A DNA stretch of 64,000 bases. It comes from Roseiarcus sp963737365. GTDB lineage: Bacteria > Pseudomonadota > Alphaproteobacteria > Rhizobiales > Beijerinckiaceae. The notes under the pieces were generated by a model, which saw only the letters and a list, made by a program, of their open reading frames with translations, was not told the DNA's origin and ran no database searches. Shown piece by piece: positions 61,342 to 64,000 of the stretch. Position numbers and translations under genes: made by a program. The stretch covers positions 62,001-126,000 of the forward strand of contig CAVTSD010000005.1 of NCBI GenBank assembly GCA_963737365.1, in the 5' to 3' direction. The number at the start of each line of letters is the position of its first letter. The first letter of the stretch is position 1.

Positions 61342-61702
61342 ACGCGCGCGCGTTGCGACATCGCGGCGACGATCGCCTACCTCTTGTCCCCGGCCGGGCG
61401 ACGTTGGGATTCGCGAAGGCCTGGCCCTGCGCTGGTCGTTCATGGGCCGTTCGAGACCATCGAGATCAGCCCGCCTGGAGGAATCGCGACTACGCCAACC
61501 GCTATCAGGGCGTCTATTCCGGCATGTTCCGGTCGACGCAATGGCGCGTCAACTGGAGCGGGCCAGTCATGGACACAGTCGAGTCCGAGCGACGCGAACG
61601 CTTAGCCGCCGACAAACTCGGGAACGCCAGGCCTGGCGGGATCGCCGCCTGATCGCGCTTGCGGCGCACAAGCGCTGGGCCGACAAGACCATCGGCGATT
61701 AA
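61338..61702 (+). pseudogene. Decayed lambda-crystallin-like 3-hydroxyacyl-CoA dehydrogenase, C-terminal fragment
   Basis: Only about 110 codons of the C-terminal end remain, spread over four frames. GDVGIREGLALRWSFMG (from 61394) is followed by PFETIEISPPGGI (61447), then RDYANRYQGVYSGMFRSTQW and PVMDTVESERRERLAADKL (61485), then ERQAWRDRRLIALAAHKRWA and ADKTIGD (61622) to the stop. Joined, they read like the end of CRYL1/lambda-crystallin (LRWSFMGPFETI..). Each join needs one inserted base, near 61445, 61484 and 61620. The N-terminal NAD domain is absent. In related genomes this dehydrogenase stands next to beta-keto-acid cleavage enzymes, as here. Confidence 0.75.
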
Positions 61703-61725
61703 CGAACGGCACGGAGAACGCTCCT

Positions 61726-62658
61726 ATGGCTCAATCGAACAAGGTCATCATCACCTGCGCGGTGACGGGGGCGATCCACACGCCGTCCATGTCGCCTTAC
61801 CTCCCCGTCACCGCCGACCAGATCGCCGAGGCCGCGATCGGCGCGGCGGAAGCTGGCGCCGCGATTGTCCATTTGCATGCGCGGGACGAGGACACCGGCC
61901 GGCCGGATCAGACCCCCGAAGCCTTCGCGCGCTTTCTACCGCGCATCAAGCAGTCGACAAGAGCCGTGATCAATCTGACGACCGGCGGGGCGCCCTTCAT
62001 GACCGTGCAGGAGCGCGTAAAGCCGGCAGAGACGTTCAAGCCGGAGGTGGCGTCGCTCAACATGGGCTCGATGAACTTCGGGCTCTTCCCGATGCTCAAC
62101 CGTTTCAAAACCTTCAAACATGATTGGGAGCAGCCGGCGCTCGAAAATTCACGCGATCTCGTGTTCCGCAATACCTACAAGGACATCGAATTCGTGCTGC
62201 GCACGCTTGCCGATTCCGGGACCCGGTTCGAGTTCGAGTGCTACGACACGTCGCACCTCTACAACCTCAGCCACTTTCTCGAGCGCGGCCTCGTCAAGCC
62301 GCCGCTCTTCGTCCAGACCGTGTTCGGCATCCTGGGCGGCATTGGTCCGCACCCGGAGGACGTCATGCATATGAAACGCACCGCTGACCGTCTGTTCGGC
62401 GACCAATACAGATGGTCGGTGCTTGGCGCGGGGCGCAATCAGCTCGCCATCGCCGCGATGGCCGCCGCGATGGGCGGCAACGTCCGCGTCGGGCTTGAGG
62501 ATTCGCTCTGGTCTGGCCCGGGCAAGCTCGCGACGAGCAACGCCGAGCAGGTGCGCGCCGCCCGCCAGATCATCGAGGGCCTCGGCCTCTCGGTCGCGAC
62601 TCCGGATGAAGCACGCGAGATCCTGGAGCTCAAGGGCGGGGATCGCGTGGCGTTTTGA
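61726..62658 (+). CDS. Beta-keto acid cleavage enzyme (BKACE, DUF849)
   Basis: BKACE enzymes condense a beta-keto acid with acetyl-CoA, giving acetoacetate and a new CoA ester. The 310-residue TIM-barrel protein has ITCAVTGAIHTPSMSPYLPV (about 9-28), zinc ligands in AAIVHLHARDEDTGRPDQTP (His-x-His about 46-48), NLTTGGAPFMTVQERV (about 88) and VRVGLEDSLWSGPGKLA near the end. The substrate within the family (keto-aminohexanoate, dehydrocarnitine, others) cannot be read from sequence here. Peptide-type transporter genes precede it. Confidence 0.9.
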   Translation: MAQSNKVIITCAVTGAIHTPSMSPYLPVTADQIAEAAIGAAEAGAAIVHLHARDEDTGRPDQTPEAFARFLPRIKQSTRAVINLTTGGAPFMTVQERVKPAETFKPEVASLNMGSMNFGLFPMLNRFKTFKHDWEQPALENSRDLVFRNTYKDIEFVLRTLADSGTRFEFECYDTSHLYNLSHFLERGLVKPPLFVQTVFGILGGIGPHPEDVMHMKRTADRLFGDQYRWSVLGAGRNQLAIAAMAAAMGGNVRVGLEDSLWSGPGKLATSNAEQVRAARQIIEGLGLSVATPDEAREILELKGGDRVAF

Positions 62659-62674
62659 TTGTTGGGGCCAGCGA

Positions 62675-63082
62675 TCAAACGGGCGGTCGGAGGCGACGAC
62701 GCAGGTCAGCCGGAATCCGCGCTGGGCGGCCGTCGCGAATGGATGCGGCCAACACTTCGGCAGTGACAAGCGCCTTGTCGCCGCGCACGACCCGCTGGTG
62801 AAACGTGATCGAGGCGCCGCGCACGGCGGCGACGCTGGTCTCGACGATGAGAAGATCGTCCATCAGCCCCGGCGCCAGAAACTCGATTTGCAGCGAGCGC
62901 ACGACGAACACGACGCCTGAATTCTCGCTGAGATCCCGATGCGCAAATCCGCGCCGCCGCAGCCACTCAGTGCGGCCACGCTCGAGGAAACGCAGGTAGG
63001 ACGCGTGATAGACGCGGCCAGAAAAGTCGGTGTCTTCGTAATAGACGCGAACCCAGAGCGAGTCCGCCGGGAGGTGCGACAA
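62675..63082 (-). CDS. ybgC: YbgC/4-hydroxybenzoyl-CoA thioesterase family protein
   Basis: The 135-residue hot-dog-fold thioesterase begins with the signature VRVYYEDTDFSGRVYHASYL (catalytic Asp about 18) and RFLERGRTEWLRRRGF (about 32). Then come VVFVVRSLQIEFLAPGLMDD and GASITFHQRVVRGDKALVTA. Such proteins hydrolyse short acyl-CoA esters or act with the Tol-Pal system. It lies convergent to the BKACE gene (16 bases apart), so either a housekeeping role or removal of BKACE CoA products fits. No tol genes are in the window. Confidence 0.88.
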   Translation of the reverse strand: MSHLPADSLWVRVYYEDTDFSGRVYHASYLRFLERGRTEWLRRRGFAHRDLSENSGVVFVVRSLQIEFLAPGLMDDLLIVETSVAAVRGASITFHQRVVRGDKALVTAEVLAASIRDGRPARIPADLRRRLRPPV

Positions 63083-63266
63083 GAAGGATCCCCGAGATTG
63101 ACGATGGCAAAAGGCGTTTTTTGCGTGACTTCGTCAACCGTCATGACGCCATTTGGGCAATCGGCGCGTTTCCTCGCCGACTCACACAGACCTTGTGGCG
63201 GATTTGCCCGCCTCCGCCTCCAGGGCTAAGAGAGTGGACCTGTCCCCCAAATACGCGGAGAAAAAC

Positions 63267-64000
63267 ATGGCTGACAAGGCTGACATTGGCGTTATGGGAT
63301 TGGCCGTCATGGGCGCGAACCTGGCGCGAAACGCGGCGCACAAGGGGTTCGGGGTCGCGGTCTTCAATCGCAATCACGAGCGCACCGACGCGCTGATCGC
63401 TGAGCACGGCAAAGAAGGGCATTTTTTCCCAGCCAAGGAGCTGCCCGAGTTTATCGCCAGCATTGCCAAGCCCCGCCCGATTCTGATCATGGTCAAGGCC
63501 GGCAAGCCGGTCGACGAGGTGATCGAGGAACTCCTGCCTCATCTCGAGGAAGGCGACATCATCATCGACGGCGGCAATTCGCTCTTCACCGACACCGCGC
63601 GACGCTACGAGGCTTGCGAAGCGAAGAAGATCCGCTTCGTCGGCATGGGCGTCTCCGGCGGCGAGGAAGGCGCGCTCGAAGGTCCGAGCATGATGCCGGG
63701 CGGCGATCGCGAAGCCTGGGACCGTATCGCGCCAATGCTGACCAAGATGGCGGCCCAGGTCGATGGCGTGCCCTGCTGCACGTATATCGGCCCGCAGGGC
63801 GCAGGCCACTACGTCAAGATGGTGCACAACGGCATCGAATATGCCGACATGCAGCTCATCGCCGAAGCCTACGATCTCATGAAAAGCGTCTACGGTCTCG
63901 ACGCTTCGGCCATGGCGGATATCTTCCAGACCTGGAAAGAGGGCGACCTCGACAGCTATCTGATCGAGATCACCGCCGCGGTTCTGCGCAAGACCGACGC
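63267..64000 (+). CDS. gnd: 6-phosphogluconate dehydrogenase (decarboxylating), 3' end outside window
   Basis: Gnd converts 6-phosphogluconate to ribulose-5-phosphate, CO2 and NADPH. Only the first 244 codons are present. The NADP site is VMGLAVMGANLARNAAHKGF (about 9-28), with NRNHERTD after the second strand. IIIDGGNSLFTDTARRYEA (about 100), VGMGVSGGEEGALEGPSMMP (about 128; substrate binding) and GHYVKMVHNGIEYADMQLIA (catalytic Lys about 186) follow. GGAG lies five to nine bases before the ATG. The start is clear. Confidence 0.96.
   Translation, partial: MADKADIGVMGLAVMGANLARNAAHKGFGVAVFNRNHERTDALIAEHGKEGHFFPAKELPEFIASIAKPRPILIMVKAGKPVDEVIEELLPHLEEGDIIIDGGNSLFTDTARRYEACEAKKIRFVGMGVSGGEEGALEGPSMMPGGDREAWDRIAPMLTKMAAQVDGVPCCTYIGPQGAGHYVKMVHNGIEYADMQLIAEAYDLMKSVYGLDASAMADIFQTWKEGDLDSYLIEITAAVLRKTD

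Noticed and set aside
1..64000. tRNA, rRNA or CRISPR arrays
   Set aside because: No TYC-loop-like sequence in a tRNA context, no rRNA segments and no regularly spaced identical repeats were seen in the gene-free stretches.

Overview
ORGANISM. The DNA is GC-rich and densely coded, and almost every gene has its nearest familiar counterpart in Alphaproteobacteria, order Hyphomicrobiales (Rhizobiales). Pointers are the separate F0 ATP synthase block with paired b and b' subunits, the ribH-nusB and yidD/IscU-like/hisI/patatin/CBS neighbourhoods, Ku, CYP153-type P450, the BMP-type nucleoside transporter, and two kinds of dispersed intergenic repeat common in that order. A Beijerinckiaceae/Methylocystaceae-like bacterium would fit, but the genus is not determined. 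LAYOUT. 1-10.6 kb: anmK (cut by the window start), two glycine-rich secreted paralogues, a 3-hydroxyisobutyrate dehydrogenase, a receiver-only response regulator followed by a broken histidine kinase, an ArsR/DUF1801/SRPBCC operon with a palindromic operator, uvrC, a lipoprotein and prs. 10.8-22 kb: a nucleoside uptake and salvage operon (BMP-type binding protein, ATPase, two permeases, cytidine deaminase, LtnD-like and MDR dehydrogenases, purine nucleoside phosphorylase, thymidine phosphorylase, GhrA-like dehydrogenase). 22-24.8 kb: a sugar ABC permease and binding protein without an ATPase gene, divergent from a FucU/RbsD mutarotase. 24.8-30 kb: Ku, secreted RNase T2 with a secreted partner, and the F0 ATP synthase operon. 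30-39 kb: DUF1345 protein, hisS, CYP153-like P450, serB, miaA, an alpha/beta hydrolase, a DUF347 membrane protein and a lipoprotein. 39.5-41.2 kb: a strikingly AT-rich patatin-like phospholipase gene wedged directly against the 5' end of ligA. 41-48 kb: ligA, nusB, ribH, yidD, an IscU-like scaffold, hisI, an RssA-like patatin, a CBS protein and an SDR. 48-52 kb: repeats, a LysR regulator with a palindromic operator, a truncated arylsulfatase and an MscS-type channel. 52-56 kb: iorB and iorA. 56-63 kb: a peptide-type ABC transporter, a decayed lambda-crystallin-like dehydrogenase, a beta-keto acid cleavage enzyme and a YbgC-type thioesterase, then gnd running off the window end. HOW IT FITS. 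The 10.8-22 kb block imports nucleosides and splits them into bases and sugar phosphates. The 56-63 kb block looks like uptake plus catabolism of a beta-keto-acid-forming compound. The 52-56 kb pair handles aryl-pyruvates from aromatic amino acids. WHAT STANDS OUT. At least nine genes have broken reading frames, including serB, deoA and a transporter permease. In three of them the extra base is a T between the T and C of a GANTC site, the CcrM methylation motif. That raises the question of sequence error versus real decay. The lambda-crystallin remnant and the arylsulfatase remnant lack most of their length and look like real pseudogenes. The most interesting unexplained gene is the AT-rich patatin with an unrecognised C-terminal region.
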